Below, piece by piece: positions 36,327-48,409 of a DNA stretch of 64,000 bases; within the stretch, counting starts at the first letter, position 1; every line of letters begins with the position of its first letter. Below the pieces are notes generated by a model, which saw only the letters and a list, made by a program, of their open reading frames with translations, did not search any database and had not been told where the DNA came from. This stretch comes from Lutraria lutraria. Lineage: Eukaryota; Mollusca; Bivalvia; Venerida; Mactridae. The translations under genes and the position numbers were made by a program. Where the stretch lies: the NCBI GenBank assembly GCA_964023205.1, contig OZ026835.1, positions 20,721,817 through 20,785,816 of the forward strand, in the 5' to 3' direction.

Positions 36327-36380
36327 GATATATCAAGGACTTATATACATACGTGTATGTATATAAGTCCTTGGATATAT
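36327..36380. mobile_element. Micro-palindrome insertion A3 with 7-bp target duplication
   Basis: Core 36334-36373 is 40 bp with perfect 19-bp arms (CAAGGACTTATATACATAC) and a 2-base centre. Flanks GATATAT at 36327-36333 and 36374-36380 are identical. Confidence 0.8.
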
Positions 36381-36987
36381 ATAACATCCCTTTTAGATAA
36401 ATAAACTGTAAAAAAGTCTCTGATCAAACCACTAAGTCTAACAATCATTTTTGGGCTTAAATAAGTTCGATGTTAATTATCATAGTAAAATATGACATGT
36501 CTACATATAATACATGTGCCTGGCATAATTCGCATCATTTTTTACCAATTTAAATAGCATGTAGTAATAAAATCCAATACAGGTCATGGTCCAGTGAGCT
36601 AATTATATATATTGCACTTACGGTCAGTATTAACTGGGACCATTATACACATGTTTATTGATAATCACGTTAATTGGCGATGTAATCTGCATTCATCTAT
36701 AAATGTTGATCCGTCTTACTGTATGGAAACAAATTTAATTATTTTATATTTTTATGACAGGGATGTGCTCAACAGCTAATTTAAAGCCATTCATTATGTT
36801 ACTATACTCAAATTATGATGCTTATCTTTTCGCACTTTGTTTTGTTAAAATTATCTATATGTGTATATTGGTCCCAGGAATTATGTTATAAAAGATCACA
36901 AAATGAACAAAATACATCTTAATCAAGATTAATGATCTTTAGTTATAAATTGAAAAAATGATAAATTATGCTTGAATTAGTAGTTTC

Positions 36988-37029
36988 ATTATATCAGGTA
37001 GTTGTATTAATACAACTACCTGATTATAT
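36988..37029. mobile_element. Micro-palindrome insertion B1 with 7-bp target duplication
   Basis: Core 36995-37022 is a perfect 28-bp palindrome (CAGGTAGTTGTATT and its complement). ATTATAT flanks it exactly on both sides (36988-36994, 37023-37029). Confidence 0.8.
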
Positions 37030-37179
37030 TAAACAGTGAAAATGTTGATTCACAATCTGACACTAACATCTAAGCTATACTTATACTGTATATATCCGCA
37101 TACTGATTTAATCTCTAAAGCCATGCTACCTGGTTACGGGAATATACAAATGACTATAATTATCATGTAGGTACCTTAT

Positions 37180-38215
37180 TATGAGAAACAACACGTTTCC
37201 AAAACTGGTCAATTCAGATCGAACATGGAAGCAAGAAAATGTTAGAAATATTAACACATTAATATTCAATATGAATCAGCAAAGAATCTAGCTTGTGCAC
37301 GTAACTGGGAAAATGTGATGCTAAAATTACAACATGGCTTTCGTGGTGTTTGAATATCCGCTATTATGTCTAGTTATAGAAATTTCTTTGTATGTTAATT
37401 CACAATGTATTTATAATCTGGACCGGCAAGGATAACTTAAATTTGTAACGATCAAGGAAGCAATAAGATAGAATACATCATAATTGAAATTTGTATCATT
37501 ATAAAGAAGAAAGATGCAAAATTGCGCACATAACTGGGAAAATATTGTACTTAAATGTATATTGCAAAATGACTTTCTCGGTGCTTGAATTCCGCCATCT
37601 TGCCCAGTTTTAGGCATTTCCTTGTATGTTTTTAAAAATCTAGACCGACAAGGATAATTTTGTAACGATCAGGGAATCAAGAAGATAAAATACAACATAA
37701 TTGAAATTTATATCATTATAAAGAAGAAAGATGCAAAATTGTGCACATAGCTGGGAAAATATTGTACTTATATTGCAAAATGACTTTCTCGGTGCTTGAA
37801 TTCCGCCATCTTGCATAGTTTTAGGAATTTTCTTGTATGCTAATACACAATGTTTTTATAAATTTTGACCGACAGGGATAATTTTGTAACGATCAGGGAA
37901 GCAAGAAGATAAAATACAACATAATTGAAATTTATATCATTATAAAGAAGAAAGATGTAAAATTGTGCACATAACAGGGAAAATGTTGTGCTTATACTAC
38001 AAAATGTCTTTCTTGGTGTTTGAAATTCCCACTTTTGCTTAATTTTAGAAATTTCCTTCTTTGTTCATATAAAAAATCTAGACCGACAGGGACAATTTTG
38101 TAACGATCAGGGAAGCAAGAAGATAATATATAACATAATTAAAAATTATATCATTATAAAGAAGAAAGATGTAAAATTGTGCACATAACAGGGAAAATGT
38201 TGTGCTTTTATTAAT
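37180..38215. repeat. Tandem array of ~220-bp units, 4-5 copies
   Basis: 'gaccgacaaggataattttg', 'taacgatcagggaagcaaga' and 'gaagaaagatgcaaaattg' recur near 37420, 37640, 37865 and 38085. A more diverged copy precedes them at about 37190. Confidence 0.8.
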
Positions 38216-39558
38216 AATAAAGTTATTACAAGTTAAATAAATACTTCCTCTATAACTCTATATAGAGCACCTGTCACCGCCATGTCATCGATATCGCAAA
38301 AAAGTCGATTTTCAAGGGGGACAACTTTCCCGATAAGCCAACTGATAAGCTCTGAAAGCTGGCAATGACATAATTTGGTAAAAAATCATTTGCTTATAGA
38401 GGTTGTAATCCTTGGAAGATCGATTTTACCCCAAAACATACCGGTGATAAATAGTTATTCTATAGTTTTAAACTCCACTTGTTGAAACAAACCTTGTGTT
38501 TTTACATTTCAGATCATTTTAGATATAAACGTCTTTCATTGTTTCAATTAAATTTATTTATTTATTCTTGAATAGATCTACATCTTATAATGTTTTAATT
38601 TATCATTTTTTCCTTTTCTAACATAGTTAAGGCACTATTAAGCGATTCTGTACGTGATGGTTCAACTTATATAATTCATATGTACCGGTAAACATACATT
38701 CCATGACCGTGTTATGCCACCAAAGTCGGGGACCACAATTGAAACAAGGGGTACGGCTCCTTTAGTATTGATGCATGTTTTTATTTTCCTGAAATTTGAA
38801 GAGCACATATACAAACTTGTACAATACATATTGGATAAGTGTCAACGAAGTGGAAAAACACGCTCACATCAATGCATACCCTCACACACACACACACATA
38901 TATATATATATTATTATTAATGCCCTGATGAGTCAGTCATTATTAATTTGCTTGACTCGGATATATTTTTTAACATTTTATATAATACAAGATGTGGATT
39001 ATTGTTGCCATTGATTTATATTCTCTAAGCAAGCTTAAAAGCCCATTAGCTTTTTGAATCTTGTAATACAGAACAATCGACAAAATGACAGTAAAATACG
39101 TACAAGAAATATATTTTATTTTCGCTATAACAATATTTACATAATGCCTTTCTTTAGCCATATCTCGTAAAAATATCAGCAGGTGCATTAGAGTCTTATT
39201 ATTGAAAATTAACAATTACTGTACGTACTACATTTCTATATGGTTATTAGCATAACAACATTATGGTAGGTACAGCAGAGCTATATTATTGGGATTAAAT
39301 TGGAATTAAGATTAATTTCATTATGCACACATTCTTAATTGATAATAAATGGAGACGAACAGGCGGAGTCTGTCGTTACGGGCGGGATTTGTATGAGAGG
39401 CTGATCCATGATGTAAAAGGGTGATGTTTGAAGAGCTGCCAATAAATTAATTAAGCAAGACTTGGTAGGTAGTTTATTATTGTAAGGGAGGCAACTCAAT
39501 ATGGAAACATTTTGTTACAATCAGAGTAGTCTCTCTTAGTAAAAATTCTTCAAACTTC
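38216..39558. other. Intergenic with a CA/TA microsatellite
   Basis: Contains (CA)n(TA)n at about 38882-38910. No supported exon. Confidence 0.45.
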
Positions 39559-39650
39559 GCACAAACAGGTAGTTGTATTTTGTTAATACAACCAAAGACC
39601 TATACATACATATGTATGTATAGGTCTTTGATACAACTACCTGGCACAAA
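39559..39650. mobile_element. Nested micro-palindromes: A5 inserted inside B2
   Basis: The outer element (39566-39643) has ends CAGGTAGTTGTAT and ATACAACTACCTG and is flanked by exact GCACAAA repeats (39559-39565, 39644-39650). Inside its right arm a second palindrome (39593-39630, 38 bp, perfect 19-bp arms starting CAAAGACCTATACATACAT) is flanked by exact ATACAAC repeats (39586-39592, 39631-39637). Both levels carry 7-bp target duplications, so the order of insertion is clear. Confidence 0.85.
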
Positions 39651-39914
39651 TTACGAAAAAAAATTCTCTTAAATAAGTTGCATGTGTTTAAATTATGCCT
39701 ATAATGAAATTATCTGTTCCTTTTTTCCCACTGTTGAGCTTGTGTCAAGTGGACTCGTATTTTTCTGGCTACATGCTCCTGAAAAATAGGGTAGATAGAT
39801 AGGCAGAAGATTCTTTTTATGGCTCTTGAAAGCAAGCAGGCACGTAAAAAAAGACACGTACCTTACTTTGGGTCTAAATTTGTGGATGAAAATTAGAATA
39901 ACCATAAACAAACA

Positions 39915-40063
39915 ATTTTTTGGGCTAATTAAAAGTCTGGGGTCCTTCAGAAAAATTAGGGTAGGTCGGGTAAGCAGAAACAAAAAATGTTTAGGCTAAT
40001 TAAAAGTCTGAGGTCCTTCAGAAAAATTAGGGTAGGTCGGGTAAGCAGAAACAAACATTTTTT
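39915..40063. repeat. Tandem duplication of a ~75-bp segment
   Basis: 'aattaaaagtctggggtcct' and 'aattaaaagtctgaggtcct' are each followed by 'gggtaggtcgggtaagcaga'. Part of a dispersed repeat whose decayed neighbour starts near 39770. Confidence 0.7.
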
Positions 40064-40069
40064 ACGCTT

Positions 40070-40336
40070 CTGGGTCCGTATTCACAAAGCATCTTAAGTA
40101 ATTCAACTTAAGTTATATTTTTCTATAAATTCGACTTTTTCCTTAACTCTTTTGTACTAATATAAAGGAGGAAATCACAATAATATGATTTTATCAGGCT
40201 TTGTTCTAAAGATGCCAATTATGAAAATGATAATTGATTTTGACACTTTTGATGGCTGGTTTACAAACTTTTACCATGAAAAAAAATTACACTTACTTTA
40301 AGTAAAAACTTCGATACTTTGTGAATACGGACCCAG
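40070..40336. mobile_element. MITE with perfect 18-20-bp inverted ends
   Basis: Ends are CTGGGTCCGTATTCACAAAG and its exact reverse complement. The next bases also mirror partly (cttaagtaa.../...ttactttaagt). It is 267 bp with no transposase. The target duplication is unclear. Confidence 0.75.
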
Positions 40337-41162
40337 TTCAGTTGACTTACATATTAATTGATGGTAATATTTATAGGATTAAATGGAATTTAAGTCATTG
40401 AATATGATACATTGCGTTACTGTAAACAAACTTGCAATAAATTAGTTCGATTAGTCCAACTAATTGACTGAACATGGCATTTTTGTGTAGTATCTGAATT
40501 GATGCCAGTAGACTTACCAAAATAATGTCAGACGATCTTTTAAAAAATGTTTGTTTGTGGTAACACTACCCAGAGAATTTTCAGCGGGTAGGTAGGTAAT
40601 ATTTGAACCCAAAATATGGGTCAGCTCTCGTATGCTAATTATCCAAGATAAAATTATCCAGGAGGCCAAAAAGACCCTTTTTATTGTCCAGGTAGCATTA
40701 CAGCAAACATTTTTAATGCATATTTTTAAAGGTGTCCTCACTGTAAGGCATATTTAACTATATATACAGATCTAATCAGGCTGTTTAATATCACAATTTA
40801 TTAACACAAAACCTATAGAGAGTACTGCTACACCAGTACTACATACTACTGAAGTGTATTGAAAATTTCAAACACATCGTTTGCAGCTTAATACGCTTTC
40901 TTGTCCATATTAAGTACACATGTATACTGTGTCCAGGTGTGATACTTCTTCTTGACTTCATCATCATACTTAAAAAAGCATTCACAGATCAATTTGAATT
41001 TGTTTCCAAGGGGATTTTAATAACACAATCTTGTTTATCATATGCTCAGCATGTATTACTCTATAAATCTTTCCAAACACTTGAGATTTATGTCCATCTC
41101 ATGGATAACTTATTCATGTGATTCTTGATATTAAGATTCAATACTCAATTCAAATAGATAAA

Positions 41163-41440
41163 GACCTGCCTCCATGCTCAAGTGGATAAGGTTTCTGACT
41201 TTAAATTACTATAACCTCATACTGATAGAAGGTGATGTGTTCAAGCCCAGCTACTGACCATATCTCTTTATGTGAGACAGTAGGCAGTTAGATGCTTATG
41301 GAGGATGGGAGTCTAGTACTGGTTCTTCCAAGGAATGATAGGTAGGTGAACTGTCCACTTCGTATTACTCTGACTGTTGAAAAGGGGCGTAAAACCCAAA
41401 CAAACATCAAACAGATAAGTCAGACTGGGTACAAAGTGTT
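41163..41440 (+). repeat. tRNA-derived SINE
   Basis: The head has a degenerate A box ('ctcaagtggataaggtttct') and B box ('gtgttcaagccc'). The tail shows 'ctgttgaaaaggggcgtaaa' then 'acccaaacaaac', a form of the tail common in mollusc SINEs. A relative is at 58132-58530. Confidence 0.6.
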
Positions 41441-41629
41441 TGAAGAGTATTATAGTAAATAAAGAAACACTCGAAACATATATGTATACAATGCATAATA
41501 ATTTTATTTCATCAACATGTTTATAGTTCACATGAACAATTCACCAAGTGAGATAACAATCATTGAGATAACAATCATTTATACAGTGCTTAGTTGGATA
41601 TAAATTGCACCAATAACATGAGTAAACAA

Positions 41630-42540
41630 GAGGGCCATAATGGCCATATATCGCTCACCAGAAATACGACCCTAGGAGAAAATTATTATGAGCCTATGTA
41701 AAATCAAGTGACTCGGGGGCGAGGCCAATTTTGTCCCTAGGGCAATAATTTGAACAAACTTGGTAGAGGTCCACTGGACAATACTACACATAAAATATCT
41801 AAGCTCTAGGCCTTGTGGTTTTGGACAAGGAAGATTTTTGAAAATTTCCTATATAAGCCTATATAAATCATGTAAACCCCAGGGCGGGCTAATTTTCACC
41901 CTGGGGCCATCATTTGTATAAACTTGGTGAAGGTCAGCTAGGCAATGCTACATACCAAATATCTTAGCTCTAGGGTCCTGTGGTTTCGGACAAGAAGACT
42001 TTTGAAATTTTCCTAAATAAATTAGAGTAAACCCTGGGGCTAGGCCAATTATAACCCCAGGGCCGTAATAAGAACAAATTTATTAGTGGTCCACTAGATA
42101 ATGTTACGTATCAAATCTAAGCTCTAGGCATTGTAGTTTCTGACAAGAAGATTTTTGAAATTTCCCTATATAAATTTATCTAAAATCCACTTACCCCCGG
42201 GGCACAGCTAATTTTGACCCCAGGGCCATAATTTGAACAAATTTGGTAGAGGTCCACTAGCCAATGTTACACACCAAATATCTAAGCTCTAGGCCCTGTG
42301 GTTTTGGACAAGAAGATTTTTTAAAGTTTTTCCTAATGACATTAAACTTTTTGAACCACTTTGGTAGAGCTTCATGCAAGGAACATCCCTGTAAAGTTTT
42401 GTTGAAATTGACCAACTGCTTAAGAAGGAGATGTTGTTTAAAGCAATTGTTGACGCACTGATGCACGCATGCATACACGGATGACGGAAATCACTCGATC
42501 ACAATAGTTATCTAATACTTCGTGCTCTGGTGAGCTAAAA
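41630..42540. repeat. Helentron/pearl-like element, four ~155-bp core repeats
   Basis: Begins 'aacaagagggccataatggc' and ends 'ctggtgagctaaaaac'. Core units recur at about 41720, 41880, 42030 and 42190 with 'ctaagctctaggcc.tgtggt' and 'gacaagaagatttt'. A second element with the same ends lies at 47294-48118. Open frames inside it are by-products. Confidence 0.6.
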
Positions 42541-42693
42541 ACAGTTTTATTGTCACTGATAAAGACATATATTGACTTAAGTAGTACTGTACAATATTGC
42601 ATTTGATACTGAATGGCAATATGCAGTTTTATACTATTACAACATGAAGCCCCCAATAATGTAAATTCATTCACACATAAACATACATTATCA

Positions 42694-42880
42694 TCACATA
42701 GAATGTTGTCTTGAAGCTGATAATATATGTTTCTTATACTGATCACTAAGTCCTCGCATCCAGTAACTAAGTAATGGCTTGTCATCATCAGTAGCACCAA
42801 CGATTTTCAAGAGATTCTTTGTATCATCTTCACTATGACCACCTCCTGCCTTGGTGAATTTAAACATTACTTTCACTTTA
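42694..42880 (-). CDS. Unrecognised gene, last exon
   Basis: 187 nt, basic then acidic ([32 protein letters not shown]), ends SASRQHSM and TGA. Confidence 0.65.
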
Positions 42881-44891
42881 CTGAAAAAGAGTTTGAAAAA
42901 TACTAAGTTTTTATATAAATTTGTATAAGATATTGTCCCTAAAGCAGGATATAATGATATCACTTTCTTGTATATTGAATAAATGAATGAATAACTCTTT
43001 CACATTCATATGAATATTATATCACAATATCATATGAGTATTATTTCACATAATATGAATTGCATATCACATTAGCTGTTTTATACTTTGAGATTCAATA
43101 GAACTCTCTTAAGAGCTAAAAGAATTATACAGATTAAGTGTCCAATTCTTCAGTTGTCATTAACTAAATAGAATAAACTGAACTAACACCAAAGGAATAT
43201 CACTAAAAACTGAAAAAGACAGATATAACAATGAATAAAAAAATATGATGGGTACAATGTAGACAACAAGTTATACTAATATTATTGACTGAATGGGCAA
43301 TATGACCTTGAAGCAAGCTTTCCGAAACATGCACTCTGCACGTCGTCTCAATGGGATGGACATTCAAGTGTGACCTTGACCTTGGGCCTTCCAAAACATG
43401 AACTCTGCAGGTCGTCTCGATGGGGTGAACATTTGAGTCAAGTTTCTTCATAATCCTTAAAGAGGCTTAAAGAGTAACAAAGCAGACACGAAATTGCTAA
43501 CGGACGGACAGACAGTCATAATAAGTCCCTTAGGGCGAATAAAAAAGATAATTTGAAAAGGATAAATAGTTGTTGGTATTTAACTTACTTCATCCATTCT
43601 TCCTTTAGACATATCAAACATTGATCTACAACTTCTATACTTAAACTATCATTTACAATAGCATGTTCCATTTTCTGTAGTACATTAGGTGCAGCTTCTG
43701 TAATATAGAGAATATTCGACGTAATTTTGGACTTACCATTTATACTCACCTATAAGGCGATCCGCATATAAGACGACCCCCCAACTTTGACCTAAAAAAT
43801 TGGCCTTTTTGTCGTGACCCGTGTATAAGACGGGTATAAAAATTAACAGACAATAAACTAAAAATCGGGCGTGACCATCCGAAAATAGTTCATGTTCTAC
43901 TGTGAATTCAGTCATATTTAACTCGTATATCAAATTATATATCTACCTGTGAAATTGCAAGTTGTAAGTGTCAATTTCATGCAATTAACAAAAAATCCAT
44001 ATGCATTATCTACAATATTGAAACGAACAGAGCCTCCTTATTTTTATGTCTATTTTAGAAAGCTGTGACTTAATTAAATTAAGGCAACGCAAAATTTGAA
44101 TTTCTACTACCTGGTAAGTTTTCAATGGATAAGATGAAACTATGTTGTAACTTATCATTTCACACTGTCATGGTACAGTTTTTTATTAAACGATGCTTAC
44201 TACATCTGTCCTACAAAATTTCACGCGGGAACAGACGCTTGGTGGCGTCATTAAGCCTCATTTACAAGATTTGTAAATACCCCCGATATTAGCGATACTG
44301 CGATATTACCAGAAACGACTATACCTAATATTTGCAAGAATTTATTCTAACCATTAAACTACCAAATATCTGTTTTCAGTGTAGATATGTAATTAACAAA
44401 AGTAGCACGTCAAATTTTACACAGTGATCTCCCTTACTTTAATTATTAATAACTTAAGGCTTTAGTTTATCTTAAGAAAAGTCTGCATCCCAGACAATAC
44501 ATAGCTCTGCTTTATAGAATCCAGTTTTTAAAAAGACCACTATATAATGCTTCCATGATTCTACTTTATGAAGATACCACCTAGATATATTAAGACTATG
44601 TTTTAGGTCACAAAGGAAGTTCCCATATTCAGGATTTTATAAAACATAAATTTACCTTTATCTAAATCATAGAAAGTGCTTAGTTTGAAGATGTATCCTT
44701 TAAAAGGATCAGGGTTATCAAAGTGGACATCCTCTGGTTCATAAATGTCCATCAGTATAAAAGGTTCACTTGTGTTCACATATGATGGGATTGAAACTGC
44801 TGGATTGAGACCAAGGAAATTACATCTGTAGGATTCCACATATTCATTACTGTATTGTACAGCTCGGTAACAAACCCCTTGGCAACAGGCA
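42694..44891 (-). CDS. Unrecognised protein, three C-terminal exons
   Basis: Exons 44891-44656, 43697-43589 and 42880-42694 join in phase (entering phase 2, then 1, then 2) with acceptors TTTCAG, TTACAG and TTTCAG and donors GTAAAT and GTAAGT, ending in TGA. About 177 residues are read: [55 protein letters not shown], then a helical [20 protein letters not shown] part, and finally [20 protein letters not shown]. There is no signal, membrane segment or known motif. 5' exons were not found: upstream sequence is occupied by an ABCG exon on the opposite strand. Phase agreement over three exons makes it a real gene or a recent pseudogene. Confidence 0.65.
43290..43555. repeat. Dispersed repeat with two ~65-bp internal units
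   Basis: 'gcacgtcgtctcaatgggat' and 'gcaggtcgtctcgatggggt' mark two units, followed by 'ggacggacagacagtcataa'. It lies in an intron of the unrecognised gene. Confidence 0.5.
43589..43697 (-). CDS. Unrecognised gene, middle exon
   Basis: 109 nt, codes [20 protein letters not shown] then [14 protein letters not shown]. Predicted mainly helical. Confidence 0.65.
43740..43860. repeat. Fragment of a 'tataagacgaccccc' repeat
   Basis: Contains 'gcatataagacgacccccca' and 'cccgtgtataagacgggta', a word pair that suggests a DNA-transposon end. Too short to classify. Confidence 0.35.
44656..44891 (-). CDS. Unrecognised gene, first visible exon
   Basis: 236 nt, 78 full codons, open throughout. Includes [19 protein letters not shown]. 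Confidence 0.65.
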
Positions 44892-45634
44892 CTGAAAAAA
44901 ATCAAATTTAGAATGTTTGTACAATGTATCATACAGTGAATTTCCACCAAATGCTAAGCAAATAATTATCAAAACTTTACATGCAACAATATCAAACTGA
45001 TTTAAAGCCCCATAAGCTTTTTGCTATAAAAAATAAATGCAAAAATCAAACATTTGCTGATATTATCCCAAGATAATTATTACCGAAGAAAAAACAAGCC
45101 ATTTTTCTTCTAAAAACACTCATTTCACTGTGATTTTTGCTTTTGTAAACTTGAAATGTGTAGAGCATGTGACGTCACTTTACTACGTGTGCATAGCATG
45201 ACTGCGGGAAAACTCAGGTGTTCTATAAATAGTATTTATTTCAATGATCTTGAAAAAAATACGAAAGTAGTTTCGGAAACATTTTTTTCTTGCTATCAAG
45301 TATGCTAGGGAGGAAAACACAACGGATTCCTCTGTTATAGAACAAACAGAAACTATTAGGACCAATACACTTATAAGCTCATGGGACTATAACACCAACT
45401 AAATTTTAAAGAAATTTAGGACCCTTAAGATTGCATTACCAAACAAATACATAACTTTGTCTTAAGACCATATTTTATCTTTCCAAAAGGGTACGTGGCC
45501 TTTGTTCACAGATTTGACTGTATCTATTATAACGATCAGACCGAAATATGGTGTTTCCGGGACACATCAGAGACGTCTAATACGTCTCTGGATACATGTT
45601 TTTCCTATCAACAATTTGAAAACAATCGATACAG

Positions 45635-45822
45635 CTATGTGCCTCAGAGAGATGACGGGTTGACTACAAGGACGCTGTCTCAAGGATCAAAACGTAACTC
45701 GACACAAAGTCAAACGCAGCCTGCAGAAATAAAACAAAAATATGACCTTCCTAAGAAACGGAGTTTAGACATTCAGTTTAAGAATCTCAAATATACAGTG
45801 AAGGATGGACATCGTAAGAAAG
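45635..45822 (+). CDS. N-terminal exon of an ABCG-type transporter
   Basis: After acceptor CGATACAG the frame reads YVPQRDDGLTTRTLSQGSKR, then KKRSLDIQFKNLKYTVKDGH and RKKG at donor GTATAT. The DIQFKNLKYTV...RKKG pattern fits the segment just before the Walker A exon in ABCG1/White-type half transporters, which move sterols or other lipids across membranes. No Walker A, signature or membrane exon was found in the next 18 kb, so this is a lone exon, either of a gene with very long introns or of a broken copy. Upstream sequence ends in a MITE terminus (45524). No in-frame ATG is present. Confidence 0.55.
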
Positions 45823-47293
45823 GTATATATTCATGTCTTTAGATATTTTCATTCACGAATTGGCAAACTGTCAAAAACTTACACTTTCATGTTTCAGAAA
45901 GTTGTCCTGATTGGGTCAGAGGGTCTCTATTTTTTTTAATCAGACCTCATGTTACTCTTCTGGGTGAACTAGACACTGGCAGACACTTAATCATGAATTG
46001 CTTTGAAAGAAGTTCGCTTATATTGAATGTAATGTACAGAAATAGTAATTGTATCTTGCACAATTATTTCTCTTGGTCTTTCTTGTAATACTCAGTTATA
46101 CAGTGATACAGCTCAAAGATAGTAAATATGACATTAGATTTAAAAAAAGTGTTGTCATAAGTCTAGATATATATATCTCAATTATGTAGACAAGAAGGTT
46201 GAGAATTTGTCTGTATTAAATTAAATACAAAATTCAAATGCCATAAGACATCAGTCATTGTGAGAAAGAGTCGGTCAATACCAAACATTTTCTTCTTCAT
46301 AAGTCAACTATCAAAAAGAAATAGGAACCGAAGGCGAAACAATTATTAGTACTAAGTTTTTACCACCAGGATGAAGCTAGGCCAGCCTGCACAATCATGC
46401 AGTCTGACCAGGTTCTTCACTGTTGGGTGACTGACTACAAACTGTTTCAAAATAGAAGATGGAAAAGTCCATTCAGGAAACTCAGCAGGTTTTAGGGATT
46501 AAGATTTTTACCACTCAGGACAGGCAGACAACATAGATACAGACCCTCATAACCCCCAATATCTGATACTTGAAAATAGCAGTAACATGGAACTCTGGAC
46601 ATAAAATAAATTCTATAGCAATAAATTTTTTGTAGAATTTTTGTATTTGCAGGGCTTTTTTCCCCTTCTATAACAGAGGCCGAAATTCGGTGACTTCCCT
46701 ATTGCAAAAAGGCTGTTCTTTTCCCAATTTTAAGCAACAAATTCCCAAAAATACAATGCTATTCAAACTCAGTAGTCTAAACATCTCAAAATTTGGCCAA
46801 ATATCGCGCTTGAATTTCCCAAAATGAAAGGCTAAGGCCCCTTCCCAATTTTTTTAAAAGAGGACCTGATTTGAAATTACTGATGTACAAGACTCGACAA
46901 ACTAGGAATCAATTCAGCAAAGTCTGATTGATAAAATTACAATTGTAAAATGTTGTGATCCATCAAAAGTAGTATACATGTAATGATGTACACCTAGTAA
47001 CATAACCCATTGATAACAAAGGCCACTAGATTATGATGTGATAAATAACAATGATAAACTCTTATCAAGGTATTTGTCACACTCCCTTTCGATATAGTTT
47101 ACATACAAATCTCTATTAAATGTCTTCAAATTATTTACAATAAATATAACTATTTTACATTTATATAACCCAGTAACTTACTGTCATTGCACTAACCCAA
47201 CTGCTTATTGTTTTTGGCTATTTCTCTAAAAAGAATTAGTGCAAACACAGACACGGGCATATTGTAGGCATGTACCTACATTTTTCTGACAAA
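45823..47293. other. Non-coding, dispersed repeats
   Basis: Holds a repeat near 46360-46510 ('gctaggccagcctgcacaat') and a diverged reverse relative of the 60.4/61.4-kb element at about 46650-46865. No coding exon is supported. Confidence 0.45.
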
Positions 47294-48118
47294 TGAAACA
47301 AGAGGGCCAAAATGACCCTATATCACTCACTTGAGAATCATTGCGTCCTGGGGAAAACTTTGCATCGAGTCTGTGTCATGATGTCCATTGTTATCGGGGT
47401 TTTTACCTGTGATTTGTCCTGGTGAACTAGTTTTTTCCCCTAGATTACCCATTATCATACTTGTCCAAGATTATTAAAACAAACATTCTGACAAAGTTTC
47501 TGGGAGGATCCAATAAAAAATGTGACCTCTAAGAGAGTACAAAAGGTTTTGCTCCAAATTCCAATTTGCCCTTGTGACCCCATATATGACCCGTAATATT
47601 AAGATAAACATTATGAAAGAGTTTCATGAAAATCCAATCAAAGCAGTGACTTCTAGAGTGTTCACAATGTTTTCATTAATATTTGACCTTTTTTTTGTCC
47701 CAAATGACGCATTAATATTGAACTTGTCTCAAAACTTTAGATTTTGTCAATAAAAACATTCTGACCCAGTTTTGAGAAAATCTAACAAAAAAATGTGGCC
47801 TCTATTGTGATCACAAGGGTAAAGGTTGACAACTCCGGACAAAGACTGGTCACAAAAGCTCACGTGACAACTCCGGACAAAGACTGGTCACAAAAGCTTG
47901 TGTGACAACTCCGGACAAAGACTGGTCACAAAAGTTCACGTGACAACTCCGGACAAAGACTGGTCACAAAAGCTTGTGTGACAACGACAGACAAATTAAG
48001 GCTCACGTGACAACTCCGGACAAAGACTGGTCACAAAAGCTTGTGTGACAACGACAGACAAATTAAGACTAGTCACAAAAGCTCACGGAGAGCATTTTGT
48101 GCTCATGTGAGCTAAAAA
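47294..48118. repeat. Helentron-like element with a short satellite core
   Basis: Begins 'acaagagggccaaaatgacc' and ends 'ctcatgtgagctaaaaac', as does the element at 41630. Between 47825 and 48090 a ~38-bp unit 'gacaactccggacaaagact' plus 'ggtcacaaaagct' repeats about six times in an alternating pattern. Confidence 0.6.
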
Positions 48119-48409
48119 CAATCCACTGTCCCAATTTCAAAATAACAAAAGTAGACAAATACTCTGATCTGTTTAGAACTGTACAGTTTAGAAAGTGGTA
48201 AAACTTAATACTAATAGTGGCCTGTCTAAGTAATTGAAGACCTAAGGGATTTGAAGACCTTAAGATGACCTACACAAATACAATACTTATATTTATAGTG
48301 CATTATAAAACCAATGTTATTTTCGGATTGAGCATCAGCAAAATAGTTTTGAGTTTTGACATATTAAAATGATCGACAAAAGCAGTTAAGTAAAGACATG
48401 GAAAGTTAC

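Noticed and set aside
42257..42478. Overlapping 60-73-codon frames on both strands
   Set aside because: They lie inside the repeated Helentron-like element and have no splice or start support.
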